Assembly (NCBI GenBank): GCA_021805545.1
Contig: JAJZFB010000055.1
Span: 1 to 56,312, forward strand
Reading direction: 5' to 3'
From: Pseudomonadota bacterium
GTDB lineage: Bacteria; Pseudomonadota; Alphaproteobacteria; Acetobacterales; Acetobacteraceae
Length of the DNA stretch: 56,312 bases
The translations under genes were made by a program, and so were the position numbers. Position 1 is the stretch's first letter. The number at the start of each line of letters is the position of its first letter. This document shows, in pieces, positions 45,045 to 53,776 of the stretch. The notes below the pieces were generated by a model. It did not search any database. It was given only the letters and a program-made list of their open reading frames with translations, and was not told the origin of the DNA.

Positions 45045-46196
45045 CTACTGCACCGGCAGCCTTGCCACTGTTGCCTCTAACAGCCTGGAAAAACACAACT
45101 CCCAGGTGAACGAGCCCGCCCGTCCGCGCAATTCGCCCGCCAGCCTTGTATACTCATCTGCCGGCATGGTCTCTATGTGGCGGAACGCCCGCGAAAAATC
45201 GGCGAGTGAGAACGGGTCGAAATACATAGGCTCCGGCAACTCAAACTCCACCAGAGAAGAGCTGCGCGAGGCAATAACCGGGCAGCCAGCGGCCATGCAT
45301 TCCAGCACCGGCAGGCCAAACCCCTCGAACAGCGAGGGAAAAATGGCGAACCGGGCACTTCGCATCAGCGCCCATTTCTCATTCTCGCCAACAAAATCGG
45401 TGAAATACATCCTGTCTTTCCAGGGCGAGCTGGTCAGCAAGTCGCCAAACACCTCGTCAAAATCGGCCCCCCAGCCGCGCCGGCCCACAAACACCATGGC
45501 AAGCTGCCGCGCCAGGCCCGGCCGGCTGAGCATGAATTCCGCCACCAGACGCAGGTTTTTGCGTGGCTCTATGGTGCCGAGCACGATGGCGAAATTCTGC
45601 CGCGGCAAGGCGTCCTGCCCCTCCGGGGGCGGGCACACGCCAAGATGCGAGACAATCGTATTTTCTGGCTTCACGCCCAAATAAGTTATGGCGTCCGCCC
45701 GGGTGGCGGCCGAAACGCAGCACACCACTTCCGAGGAATTCACATCCTTTAGCATCGCCTTGGTATGCACATGGGCCGCCCAATCCTGGTGCAGCTCAGG
45801 CATCAGCATGGCGGAGAGGTCGTGCAGCACCACCGCCTCCACATCAAAGGTGCGGTGCGCCGTTTTAATGTTGGGGAAGATACCGATGGAAACCGGCGCC
45901 AGGCCAATGAAATCGCCAATGCCGCCAAGCTGGGCATGGCCATTCTCCAGCAGCACCTCCAGGTAGCAGCCAGGCGCACTCTCAATGGCCGTAACCAGCG
46001 CCCTTGGGTCAATAACCGTGCCCCGTGAGAAGAAATAGCTGTTATCAGGCAGTTGCCGGTACAATTCTCGCGCCATATTGGCGGTAACATTGGCAATACC
46101 GGTCCAGGAAACCTCCATCAGCGCCGATACATCCATGAACACCATGGCATTGCGGCGGATAATCTGCTCGGCAGCGCTCACGCGCGGGCTGTTCAT
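45045..46196 (-). CDS. GT-B glycosyltransferase (GT4 family)
   Basis: 383 aa. C-terminal Rossmann domain with FAIVLGTIEPRKNLRLVAEF, FVGRRGWG and FPSLFEGFGLPVLECMAAGCPVIASRSSSLVE, where E-x7-E (EGFGLPVLE) binds the donor nucleotide-sugar. Retaining GT4 enzymes build polysaccharide or LPS side chains; mannose is plausible given manC in the locus. Start overlaps the next glycosyltransferase's stop by 4 bp, so both are translationally coupled. Confidence 0.9.
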   Translation of the reverse strand: MNSPRVSAAEQIIRRNAMVFMDVSALMEVSWTGIANVTANMARELYRQLPDNSYFFSRGTVIDPRALVTAIESAPGCYLEVLLENGHAQLGGIGDFIGLAPVSIGIFPNIKTAHRTFDVEAVVLHDLSAMLMPELHQDWAAHVHTKAMLKDVNSSEVVCCVSAATRADAITYLGVKPENTIVSHLGVCPPPEGQDALPRQNFAIVLGTIEPRKNLRLVAEFMLSRPGLARQLAMVFVGRRGWGADFDEVFGDLLTSSPWKDRMYFTDFVGENEKWALMRSARFAIFPSLFEGFGLPVLECMAAGCPVIASRSSSLVEFELPEPMYFDPFSLADFSRAFRHIETMPADEYTRLAGELRGRAGSFTWELCFSRLLEATVARLPVQ

Positions 46197-47494
46197 GCGG
46201 CCAATTCCTTCATGCGCTTCAGCAGCTTCTTCCTGGTTATGTCAAACCCGTATTGTTTTTCGATAAAAGCCTGCGCCGCCCGCGAGCGCCGCTCATATTC
46301 ATCCTGCGGCATCTCCGCCGCCTGCTGCAACGCGCGGACAAGCTCGTGGTGGCTGGCTAACCGCCAGGATACGCCCAACAGCCCATAGGCCTCGGATACT
46401 TGCAGCGGTATCGGCGCCTCGCTGGTTTGCAGCACTATGGCATGGTCCGGCTTAATATAATCGGCCATGGCGGTCTCGGCGGCGCTTATGGGCACCAGCC
46501 CCGCCGCCATCGCCTCCTGCACCGGCAGCCCTTGCCCTTCCGCAGCGCTGGTGCATATATAAAAATCCGCCGCCCGGTATAGCGCCTCCAGCGCCCTGGC
46601 AGACAAAAGTTCCGGCACAAGCAGTATATTCTCGCAATCCACAAAAGAGACCGGAACACCCGCGTAATCAAAATGCTTCGGCATTTGCGTGCTCAGCGCC
46701 TGGCGCACCGATTGCGGCGAACCCTCAAGCACGAGTTTGACGATGAGCAGATCGTTCCGTTTGGTCCGGCGCAGATATTCCTGAAACCCCAGGAACAAAG
46801 TGGCAATGTTCTTGCGCGGGTCGCCGGGGTTGAACACCGAGAAAAACACACGCCCCCCATTGGCGCGGCACTCCCCGGCGCGGAACAAGGTGCTGTTATC
46901 CAGCCGCGGCTTACCGGTGCTGTCTATACATCCGGCAATCGCCTCGCGGGTGAATTCCAGGCAGCCAATTTTGTACATGCCGGCCAAATGCTCGTCATCC
47001 TCCGCGTCAGCCGTGGGCTGGGTCTCTATCGGTGCGGGCATAACCTGCACATGTTTGAGCCCATGCGCCTCGAAAACCGACTTGGTGTATTCGCAGCCCA
47101 CCCAGACTTCCGATGCCATGCCCAGCACATGCACATAATCATTCAGCACATTATCGCGGCGCGGATGGTCGAACGGCAACCCGGCAAAATCCGGCACCTT
47201 GGCAAACTCCCAAGCTACATGCGCTACATTGGCCGCGCCTTTTAGTATACGGATTTCCTCGTAAGGCTTGAAAGCCACATGCACGGGCCGCTTGCCGCCA
47301 TTGGGCGGCATTAAATGCGCGGCATTGGCGTAAATCTCCGGCATCAGCACTTCCTGGGCCTTAATGCCGCCACGCTTGAACAGGCCGAGAAATTTCTGGC
47401 AAACCGAACCATAGGAATAATGCGCATAACCCAGCGGCAAATAAACACGGCCTTCAGCCAGGGTCTTGCGGGTACGATGACTGTAATAGATCAT
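46193..47494 (-). CDS. GT-B glycosyltransferase, second
   Basis: 433 aa. N-half contains AHVAWEFAKVPDFAGLPF and GMASEVWVGCEYTKSVFEAHGLKHV (acceptor-side block), C-half FSVFNPGDPRKNIATLFLGF and the donor loop CTSAAEGQGLPVQEAMAAGLVPISA (E-x7-E). Similar architecture to the downstream enzyme; the pair may add successive sugars. Acceptor and sugar unknown. Coupled to the 45.0-46.2 kb gene through a 4-bp overlap. Confidence 0.9.
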   Translation of the reverse strand: MIYYSHRTRKTLAEGRVYLPLGYAHYSYGSVCQKFLGLFKRGGIKAQEVLMPEIYANAAHLMPPNGGKRPVHVAFKPYEEIRILKGAANVAHVAWEFAKVPDFAGLPFDHPRRDNVLNDYVHVLGMASEVWVGCEYTKSVFEAHGLKHVQVMPAPIETQPTADAEDDEHLAGMYKIGCLEFTREAIAGCIDSTGKPRLDNSTLFRAGECRANGGRVFFSVFNPGDPRKNIATLFLGFQEYLRRTKRNDLLIVKLVLEGSPQSVRQALSTQMPKHFDYAGVPVSFVDCENILLVPELLSARALEALYRAADFYICTSAAEGQGLPVQEAMAAGLVPISAAETAMADYIKPDHAIVLQTSEAPIPLQVSEAYGLLGVSWRLASHHELVRALQQAAEMPQDEYERRSRAAQAFIEKQYGFDITRKKLLKRMKELAA

Positions 47495-47582
47495 GAAACT
47501 CGCTTTCTAATAGCGTCCGCGGTGTTATGGCCGGATAGCGCGCCTGGCCCTGGCGCCACGCATGGAATGGACAGGTACATGC

Positions 47583-48422
47583 TCAAATGATGGGCCGCAG
47601 CCTGGTCCAGGCGGATAGCGCCTCGAGGTCCGGCAGATGATACCCGCTGGGCGTTTTGAGGCGGTTTTGCGCCTCTTCGGAATGCACAACCTCGCGCACC
47701 ACATCGGCAAACTGTTCAGGATTTTTGCTCAGCCGCGTCAGGCGCGACTGCAGCCCGGCCCCATCGATCCGGCGGCGCAACACATGCACATAAAGCAAGC
47801 CCAGTGCCGTGGCAAAATCATAGTCCCGCGCCACGGTATCAAGCACCCGCATGAGCGCCTGTATGTAGGGCTCCAAGGATATTACCGGCCGCGCCACGCC
47901 GCCGCCCAGTACATTCTCCACCATCTGGGCTGCCCTGCCAGCCATGTCCGTTACGTTTTCGGCTGCCTTTGGCGGGCGGCTGGGCAAAACAATGTCGAGC
48001 CGCCCCAGAACATGGGGCGAAGCCGGAGGCGCCACACGCACGGTAAGGCTGTGTCGCCTGCCATCAAACAGGCTGGCGGGAATGGATAGCTTAAACCCGT
48101 ATTTACCGTCGCCACGCGCCGAAGCCAGCAAATCTCCCCGGAAACGCTCAGCCGTATCGGTGGAGATGGTTTGTTTCCCTTCAGCCAGTTCAAGCGCCAG
48201 CCTTTCGTCACCCGAAAGCAATGAGCGGGCCCACCCCACCACATGCCAGCGCGAATCCAACCCGTCTATATACCCTTCAACCTCGGCGGCATGCCTTGCC
48301 GCCTCCCCCGCAGGCTTAGCCACATCCGCACCAGGCACTTGCCCCCCAGCCGCCTGGCTTTCAGTCATCTCCTCACTCATCTCTGTTTCAGCCTCCGCAG
48401 CGGAGCCTCCCGGCATGGCCAT
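47583..48422 (-). CDS. DUF4214-like protein with polysaccharide-locus beta domain
   Basis: 279 aa. Acidic, low-complexity N-terminus (about 1-45), then a beta-rich domain (VEGYIDGLDSRWHVVGWARS ... KYGFKLSIPASLFDGRRHSLTVRV, about 48-130) that resembles the carbohydrate-side domains seen in glycosyltransferase loci, then helices ending in SRLTRLSKNPEQFADVVREVVHSEEAQNRL, typical of DUF4214 repeats. No signal peptide. Function unknown; scaffold or glycan-binding partner of the neighbouring transferases is possible. Confidence 0.65.
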   Translation of the reverse strand: MAMPGGSAAEAETEMSEEMTESQAAGGQVPGADVAKPAGEAARHAAEVEGYIDGLDSRWHVVGWARSLLSGDERLALELAEGKQTISTDTAERFRGDLLASARGDGKYGFKLSIPASLFDGRRHSLTVRVAPPASPHVLGRLDIVLPSRPPKAAENVTDMAGRAAQMVENVLGGGVARPVISLEPYIQALMRVLDTVARDYDFATALGLLYVHVLRRRIDGAGLQSRLTRLSKNPEQFADVVREVVHSEEAQNRLKTPSGYHLPDLEALSAWTRLRPII

Positions 48423-48574
48423 GCCGTCCCGCCCTTATGTGCCCAGCAAAATATGTTACACCACTTTATTCCCTTTATCTCAAGGCTCCAGGGCAATCTC
48501 AAGGCTCCAGGCCAACCTCAGGGCTACAGCGTGCCCGCGCGGGGATGGCTTGCCCCGCAACCGCCATCTCACAC

Positions 48575-48604
48575 AAAAAAACACCGGGCCCAAGCGGCCC
48601 GGTG
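48575..48604 (-). terminator. Rho-independent terminator of manC
   Basis: Stem CACCGGGCC (48582-48590) / GGCCCGGTG (48596-48604) with a 5-nt loop; on the minus strand it is followed by seven T residues (48581-48575). It lies 28 bp past the manC stop. Confidence 0.9.
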
Positions 48605-48631
48605 CGGATACGCGCAATATAACCGGCGGTC

Positions 48632-50104
48632 TCAGCCCGTACGCCCGTAAGTATCCTCAATCCTCACAATATCGTCCTCGCCCAGGTAGGAGCCGGACTG
48701 CACCTCGATCAGCTCAAGATTGATCTTGCCCGGATTCTCCAGCCGGTGCACCGCGCCCAGCGGCAGGTACACGCTTTCATTCTCGCGCAGCATAATCTTT
48801 TCATCCTCGCGCGTCACCAGAGCGGTGCCATTCACCACCACCCAATGTTCGGCGCGGTGAAAGTGCTTTTGCAGCGAGAGCTTATTGCCAGGGTGCACAA
48901 CAATGCGCTTCACCTGGAAGCGGTCACCGGCAATCAACGATTCATAAAATCCCCATGGCCGGTACATGCGGTTATGCGCAATGCCCTCGTGCCGCTTGGC
49001 CGCCTTCAGCCGGTCCACAATCTTCTTCACGTCCTGGGCGTGGTCGCGGTGCAGCGCCAGCACGGCATCCTCGGTGGTCACCACCACCGCATCCTGCAAC
49101 CCCACAACGGCGGTTAGCATACCGTCGGAGCGCACATAGCAATTCACCGCATTTTCCAGCAGCACATCGCCCTGCGCCACATTGCCGGATTCATCCTGGG
49201 CGCCCAGCTCCCACAGCGCGCTCCAACTGCCAATGTCAGACCAGCCAATATTCGCCGGCACCACGGCGGCGCGCTCGGTACGCTCGGCCACGGCGTAGTC
49301 CAGGCTAATATCCGGGCAGGCCTTGAACGCGGCGGCATCGAGCCGCACAAAGTCGAGGTCCTCCTTACGCCCGGCCAGCGCCTTGCGTACCGCGGCCAGC
49401 ACCTCCGGCGCGTGTATCTGCATCTCTTCCAGCAATGTTTTGGCGGTGAACACGAACATGCCGGAATTCCACAAATACCCGCCCGCCGCCAGCATTGCCT
49501 CCGCCCCGGCGCGCTCCGGTTTTTCCAGGAATCGGCTTATAACATGCACCCCCGCCACATCTTCCAGCGCCGGGCCAACCTCAATGTAGCCATAGCCGGT
49601 TTCGGGCTTGTCCGGCGTAATGCCAAAGGTAACAATCTGCCCGCCCTGCGCCGCGGCACAGGCTTTGGCCAGGGCCTCGCGCAGCGCCTGCTCGTCGCCA
49701 ATGGCCGCATCCGCCGCCATAATCCATAACAGCGTGTTAGGGTCATCCTCCGCCGCCAGCAGCGCCGCCGCGGTTACCGCCGGGGCAGAGTTGCGGCCCG
49801 CCGGCTCCAGCAAAATACGGCTGCCCGCAACCGCGGCGCCGCGCAAATGTTCCGCAACAACAAAACGATGTTCCTCGTTGCACACCACGATGGGCGCGCC
49901 AAGCCCCGCATTGGCGGCGCGCAAGGCCGTGTCCTGAATGAGCGATTTATCCGACAGGAGCGGCCAAAATTGTTTCGGGAAACTCGCCCGCGAAACGGGC
50001 CAGAGGCGCGAGCCAGAGCCGCCGGAAAGAATGACCGGTGTAACCGCAAACCCCAGGGAATTGGCTTTCGCCGCCACTCCCGCCTGCGTTATTTGCCCCG
50101 CCAT
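48632..50104 (-). CDS. manC: Mannose-1-phosphate guanylyltransferase / mannose-6-phosphate isomerase
   Basis: 490 aa. N-terminal pyrophosphorylase with VILSGGSGSRLWPVSR and FPKQF (nucleotide and Lys motifs), then a C-terminal cupin isomerase domain with RPWGFYESLIAGDRFQVKRI, HFHRAEHWVVVNGTA and the Zn-site His residues. This bifunctional ManC/AlgA/XanB type makes GDP-mannose for polysaccharide. A GGAGG site precedes ATG 50104; the frame upstream to 50203 lacks one and is left out. Its own terminator separates it from the DUF4214-like gene downstream. Confidence 0.95.
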   Translation of the reverse strand: MAGQITQAGVAAKANSLGFAVTPVILSGGSGSRLWPVSRASFPKQFWPLLSDKSLIQDTALRAANAGLGAPIVVCNEEHRFVVAEHLRGAAVAGSRILLEPAGRNSAPAVTAAALLAAEDDPNTLLWIMAADAAIGDEQALREALAKACAAAQGGQIVTFGITPDKPETGYGYIEVGPALEDVAGVHVISRFLEKPERAGAEAMLAAGGYLWNSGMFVFTAKTLLEEMQIHAPEVLAAVRKALAGRKEDLDFVRLDAAAFKACPDISLDYAVAERTERAAVVPANIGWSDIGSWSALWELGAQDESGNVAQGDVLLENAVNCYVRSDGMLTAVVGLQDAVVVTTEDAVLALHRDHAQDVKKIVDRLKAAKRHEGIAHNRMYRPWGFYESLIAGDRFQVKRIVVHPGNKLSLQKHFHRAEHWVVVNGTALVTREDEKIMLRENESVYLPLGAVHRLENPGKINLELIEVQSGSYLGEDDIVRIEDTYGRTG

Positions 50105-50288
50105 CTCCACCTCCATTATGCTGCACCGCACATTGCCATGACCGGCATCACACTGACAACAAGATTTCCGCCGCGGCGCGTCAAAAAACGAGAATCTCTC
50201 CAAAATTTTACAATAATTTCACGTCTCTAGCCCTGCTTGACGTTGCGCGGCAACAGGTCTCTCCTGGGCCGCCAACGGAGAAACCGCC

Positions 50289-51311
50289 ATGCGCTACAAA
50301 ACACTCGGCCGCTCGGGCCTTATCGTTTCACCGCTCTGCCTGGGCTGCATGAGCTTTGGCACCGCCGCGCGCGGGCAGCATGAATGGGCGCTGACCGAGG
50401 AAGAAAGCCGCCCATTCTTCCGCCAGGCGCTGGAATCCGGCATCAACTTCTTCGACACGGCCAACGCCTACTCCGCCGGCACGTCGGAGGAGATAACCGG
50501 CCGTGCCCTCAAGGACTTCGCCAAGCGCGACGAGGTGGTGATCGCCACCAAGGCTTTTTTCCCCTGGCGCGCCGCGCCCAACACGGGCGGGCTTTCGCGT
50601 AAGGCGCTGTTCTCCGCCATCGATGCCAGCCTGCGCCGCCTGGGCACCGATTATATCGACCTTTACCAGATTCACCGCTGGGACCAGTCCACACCCATTG
50701 ATGAAACGATGGAAGCCCTGCACGACATCGTCAAATCCGGGCGCGTGCGCTATATCGGCGCCTCGTCCATGGCCGCGTGGCAATTCGCCAAGGCGCAATA
50801 CACAGCGCGGCTGCATGGCTGGACGGCGTTTGTCTCCATGCAGAACCAGGTCAACCTGCTCTACCGCGAGGAAGAGCGCGAGATGCTGCCGCTTTGCACC
50901 GATATGAACATTGGCGTCATCCCCTGGAGCCCGCTGGCGCGCGGCCTGCTTACACGCGGCTGGGGCGCGCAAACCAAGCGCTCGCAAACCGACCCCTTCG
51001 CCAAATCCATGTTCGGCGGCGATTACGATCCAGACCGCCAGATTGTGGCCGCCGTAGCAAACATTGCCGCCGCGCGCGGCGTGCCCCAGGCGCAAATCGC
51101 CCTGGCCTGGCTGCTCAGCAAGCCCGTCATCACCGCGCCCATCATCGGCGCCACAAAAACCGCGCATCTGGCCGATGCCGTGGCGGCCCTCGGCATCACC
51201 CTCACCCAGGAGGAGATCGAGCAGCTCGAAACACCCTACCAGCCGCGCCCCGTAACCGGCATCATCCCGCCTTACCAAAACCGGCCCATCGCCGTATCGC
51301 TCCAGCCATGA
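50289..51311 (+). CDS. Aldo/keto reductase
   Basis: 340 aa (beta/alpha)8 NADP-dependent oxidoreductase. Catalytic tetrad: Asp in FFDTANAY with Tyr, Lys in VVIATKAF, His in LYQIHRWD; C-terminal [12 protein letters not shown] binds the 2'-phosphate of NADP. Close in pattern to the YajO/AKR12-like group. A CGGAGAA site precedes ATG 50289. The phosphatase start overlaps its stop by 4 bp. Confidence 0.94.
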   Translation: MRYKTLGRSGLIVSPLCLGCMSFGTAARGQHEWALTEEESRPFFRQALESGINFFDTANAYSAGTSEEITGRALKDFAKRDEVVIATKAFFPWRAAPNTGGLSRKALFSAIDASLRRLGTDYIDLYQIHRWDQSTPIDETMEALHDIVKSGRVRYIGASSMAAWQFAKAQYTARLHGWTAFVSMQNQVNLLYREEEREMLPLCTDMNIGVIPWSPLARGLLTRGWGAQTKRSQTDPFAKSMFGGDYDPDRQIVAAVANIAAARGVPQAQIALAWLLSKPVITAPIIGATKTAHLADAVAALGITLTQEEIEQLETPYQPRPVTGIIPPYQNRPIAVSLQP

Positions 51312-52090
51312 GCACCATCACCGCGCCGCCGCCCCGTACCCTGCCCATAGAAGGCGGGCATAACCTGCGCGACCTTGGCGGCTACCGCACCCAGGATGGA
51401 CGCCAGCTTAAATGGCGCACCCTCTACCGCGCCGGCGCGCTATACGGGCTGCCGGAAAATAGCCGCGCCGCCCTGCGCGGGCTGGGCATACGCGCCATTT
51501 GCGACCTGCGCACCCCTGATGAGCGTGCCCAGAACCCGATGGAATGGCACGAAGGGCTGGGTATTCATTATTATGGCGGCGTTACGCTAAACAGCGGCGC
51601 CCAGCTGGAACAAACCCTGAGCGGCGGCACCGCGCCGCGCGACAGGATGCGCGCCCGCATGCTCTCTATCTACGCCAGCCTGCCCTTCGAGCAGGCGGCC
51701 AGCTACCGCCACCTGTTTGCCTTGCTGGCCGCGGGCACCGTGCCGCTCCTGTTCAACTGCGCCGCCGGCAAAGACCGCACCGGCCTGGCCGCCGCCCTGC
51801 TGCTCACCGCCCTGGGCGTTGCGCGCGAGACGGTGCTGGAGGATTACCTGCTTAGCAATGAATGGGCCGCGCGGCTGCGGGTGATGATGGCCAGCCGCCA
51901 CCCGCGCCGCGAAGCCACATTCGCCAGCCCGGAAGCGCTTGCCCCCGTGCTTACCGCCGATGCCGGATACCTTGCCCTGTCCTTCCAGGCCATCGAGCAA
52001 AACTGCGGCGGCCTGGAGGCCTATCTGGCCGCGCATCTGGCCACCGGTCCGGCCGAACTCGCGCAAATCCGCGCCCATTTGCTGGAATAA
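51308..52090 (+). CDS. Tyrosine-type protein phosphatase (dual-specificity-like)
   Basis: 260 aa. P-loop NCAAGKDRTGLAAALLL gives the catalytic Cys151 and Arg157 of HCxxGxxR; the first residue is Asn instead of His. N-terminal GGHNLRDLGGYRT and CDLRTPDER are the family blocks of bacterial IphP/YbaF-like tyrosine/lipid phosphatases. Coupled to the aldo/keto reductase by ATGA. Target unknown, protein tyrosine or phosphoinositide. Confidence 0.9.
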   Translation: MSTITAPPPRTLPIEGGHNLRDLGGYRTQDGRQLKWRTLYRAGALYGLPENSRAALRGLGIRAICDLRTPDERAQNPMEWHEGLGIHYYGGVTLNSGAQLEQTLSGGTAPRDRMRARMLSIYASLPFEQAASYRHLFALLAAGTVPLLFNCAAGKDRTGLAAALLLTALGVARETVLEDYLLSNEWAARLRVMMASRHPRREATFASPEALAPVLTADAGYLALSFQAIEQNCGGLEAYLAAHLATGPAELAQIRAHLLE

Positions 52091-52110
52091 GCACGGCGGG
52101 CGCTGAACTT

Positions 52111-52143
52111 ATACCAACGGTCATTGAGCATGACCGTTGGTAT
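52111..52143. repeat. Intergenic palindrome, family ATACCAACGG, copy 3
   Basis: Perfect 14-bp arms ATACCAACGGTCAT (52111-52124) and complement (52130-52143), loop TGAGC. The arms are identical in sequence to the inner 14 bp of copy 2. The flanking genes (phosphatase, PPK2) are co-directional, so it may end the upstream transcript. Confidence 0.88.
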
Positions 52144-52181
52144 TATTTTACAACCGGCTCAATCCGGTTCACCATGCCGCC

Positions 52182-52976
52182 ATGGCCAAAACAGAGAAAA
52201 CCCCGAGCGCCAAGGCGCGCAAAGACGATAAAAACGGCTACGAGGCAGAGCTGCGCGCGTTGCAGATCGAGCTGGTAAAGCTGCAGCGCCATGTTATCGC
52301 CCAGGAGAAGAAGCTGCTCATCATCCTGGAAGGGCGCGATACCGCCGGCAAGGATGGCACCATCAAGCGCATCATCGAACATCTCTCCCCGCGCGACATA
52401 AGGGTTGTCGCCCTGCCCAAGCCCTCGGACCGCGAAGCCACGCAATGGTATTTCCAGCGCTATACCGCGCATCTGCCCGCGGCGGGCGAAATCGTGCTGT
52501 TCAACCGCTCTTGGTATAACCGCGCCGGGGTCGAGCATGTCATGGGCTTCTGCACCGGTGAGGAATACAGCCAATTCCTGCTTCACGTACCTGTCTTGGA
52601 GAATATGCTGGTTCAGGATGGGATGATTATCCTGAAATATTACCTCGACATTGACCGCAAGGAGCAGAAGCGGCGCCTGGAAGGACGCCGCCATGACCCG
52701 CTGAAACAATGGAAAATCAGCCCCATAGACGAAAAGGCTCTGGCGCATTTCGACGATTACACCAAGGCCCGCGATGCCATGCTGCGCCAGACCGACAGCG
52801 CCGCAGCACCCTGGATTGTGGTCCGCGCCGAGGATAAGAAAACCGCCCGTCTCGCCATCATCGCCGACCTCATCTCGCGCATCGAGTATCACGGCGCCAG
52901 CCCCAAGGACACGCGCAAAAACATTGTGTGCCGGTTCGACGAGGTTTGCTTCACCAACGGCATGCTGGCTGGCTAG
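52182..52976 (+). CDS. ppk2: Polyphosphate kinase 2
   Basis: 264 aa, single-domain PPK2. Walker A LEGRDTAGKDG, lid region PKPSDREATQWYFQRY, Walker B FNRSWYNRAGVEHVMGF. Transfers phosphate between polyphosphate and nucleotides (ADP/GDP direction favoured in this subclass). ATG 52182 is used; the frame upstream enters the palindrome. Starts 39 bp after that palindrome. Confidence 0.95.
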   Translation: MAKTEKTPSAKARKDDKNGYEAELRALQIELVKLQRHVIAQEKKLLIILEGRDTAGKDGTIKRIIEHLSPRDIRVVALPKPSDREATQWYFQRYTAHLPAAGEIVLFNRSWYNRAGVEHVMGFCTGEEYSQFLLHVPVLENMLVQDGMIILKYYLDIDRKEQKRRLEGRRHDPLKQWKISPIDEKALAHFDDYTKARDAMLRQTDSAAAPWIVVRAEDKKTARLAIIADLISRIEYHGASPKDTRKNIVCRFDEVCFTNGMLAG

Positions 52977-53025
52977 GCCGGGTAAGCCCCTGGTTTTCAA
53001 AAAGCCGCCATTCTAAATAACGCCC

Positions 53026-53409
53026 ATGACCCATCTTCTCAGCACCATCAAATTCGACGTCACAGGCCTCATCCCCGCCATCGCCCAGCAGCACGATACG
53101 GGCGAGGTGCTGATGATGGCCTGGATGAACGCCGAGTCGGTCGAGGAGAGCCTGCGCACCGGCCAGGTCTGCTACTGGTCGCGCTCGCGCGGCAAACTCT
53201 GGCGTAAGGGCGAAACCTCGGGCCAGCAGCAAAAACTCGTCGAGATGCGCCTGGATTGCGACGGCGACACGCTGCTGCTGCTGGTGGACCAGCAAGGCGT
53301 GGCCTGCCACACCGGGCGGCGCAACTGCTTTTTCCTGGCCGCACGGGGTGGGGAATGGGTGGAAATCGCCAAACCGCTGGTGGACCCAGAACGGCTTTAC
53401 CACCGCTAG
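53026..53409 (+). CDS. hisI: Phosphoribosyl-AMP cyclohydrolase
   Basis: 127 aa, the normal single-domain length. Zn and Mg site pieces visible: MMAWMNAESVEESLRTGQ, YWSRSRGKLWRKGETSG, LDCDGDTLLLLV (Asp metal ligands) and CHTGRRNCFF (Cys ligands). Opens the purine ring of PR-AMP in histidine synthesis. No hisE fusion. The stop abuts the first hairpin of the repeat block. Confidence 0.96.
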   Translation: MTHLLSTIKFDVTGLIPAIAQQHDTGEVLMMAWMNAESVEESLRTGQVCYWSRSRGKLWRKGETSGQQQKLVEMRLDCDGDTLLLLVDQQGVACHTGRRNCFFLAARGGEWVEIAKPLVDPERLYHR

Positions 53410-53464
53410 AGCAATATCCGATCAGCTTGAATCGAAGATTTAAGCTGATCGGATGAAATTGCTC
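53409..53464. repeat. Hairpin 1 after hisI (terminator-like)
   Basis: Long imperfect hairpin: GAGCAAT (53409-53415) with ATTGCTC (53458-53464), and inside it TCCGATCAGCTT with AAGCTGATCGGA, AATC with GATT, around a GAA loop. It starts at the last base of the hisI stop. Confidence 0.75.
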
Positions 53465-53478
53465 GCCCAAGCAAATTT

Positions 53479-53509
53479 AGAGCGTTTCCGATTGATCGGA
53501 AAATGCTCT
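53479..53509. repeat. Hairpin 2 of hisI downstream block
   Basis: Inverted repeat AGAGCGTTTCCGAT / ATCGGAAAATGCTCT with a 2-nt loop and one bulge. Its AGAGC ends and CCGAT core recur in hairpin 1 (GAGCAAT, CCGATC). Confidence 0.75.
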
Positions 53510-53556
53510 GGTGTCCCGGCTCTGAAATCCGTTGGATTTCAGAGCCGGGACACCAG
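53508..53556. repeat. Hairpin 3, perfect 23-bp arms
   Basis: Arms 53508-53530 and 53534-53556 are perfect reverse complements over 23 bp, starting CTGGTGTCCCGG, with a 3-nt GTT spacer. The longest perfect palindrome I found in the window; it overlaps the end of hairpin 2 by two bases. Confidence 0.9.
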
Positions 53557-53576
53557 AAAAATCAATAAGCTAGTGT

Positions 53577-53699
53577 GATGACTTGAGATGCGCCCGCTTT
53601 GCGCGCGATTCGAACGTCTGAATCACGCTCTACGTCATTGATTGAGAGCCGGATTCAGATTTCAGGCCGGATCACAACGTGATCCGGTCTAAAATCATC
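53577..53699 (-). repeat. 123-bp dispersed repeat, full copy C (inverted)
   Basis: Reverse complement aligns without gaps to 37856-37978, 17 mismatches by hand count. The 3-bp loop of the GGATCAC hairpin reads inverted relative to copy A (AAC versus GTT). It ends 78 bp before the cytochrome c gene. Confidence 0.88.
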
Positions 53700-53776
53700 T
53701 GGCTACAACCAATACACTTGATACGGCCCCGTTTTTTGGCGAGAAGGGGGCTACAAAAATAATCCAGGGGTTGTCC

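Noticed and set aside
48478-48530. Short tandem repeat (TCTCAAGGCTCCAGG-like units)
   Set aside because: Two and a half imperfect units only, in a gap; no function could be supported.
53409-53699. CRISPR array
   Set aside because: The repeats here are palindromes of different sequence, without regular spacing or spacers, and no cas gene is near.
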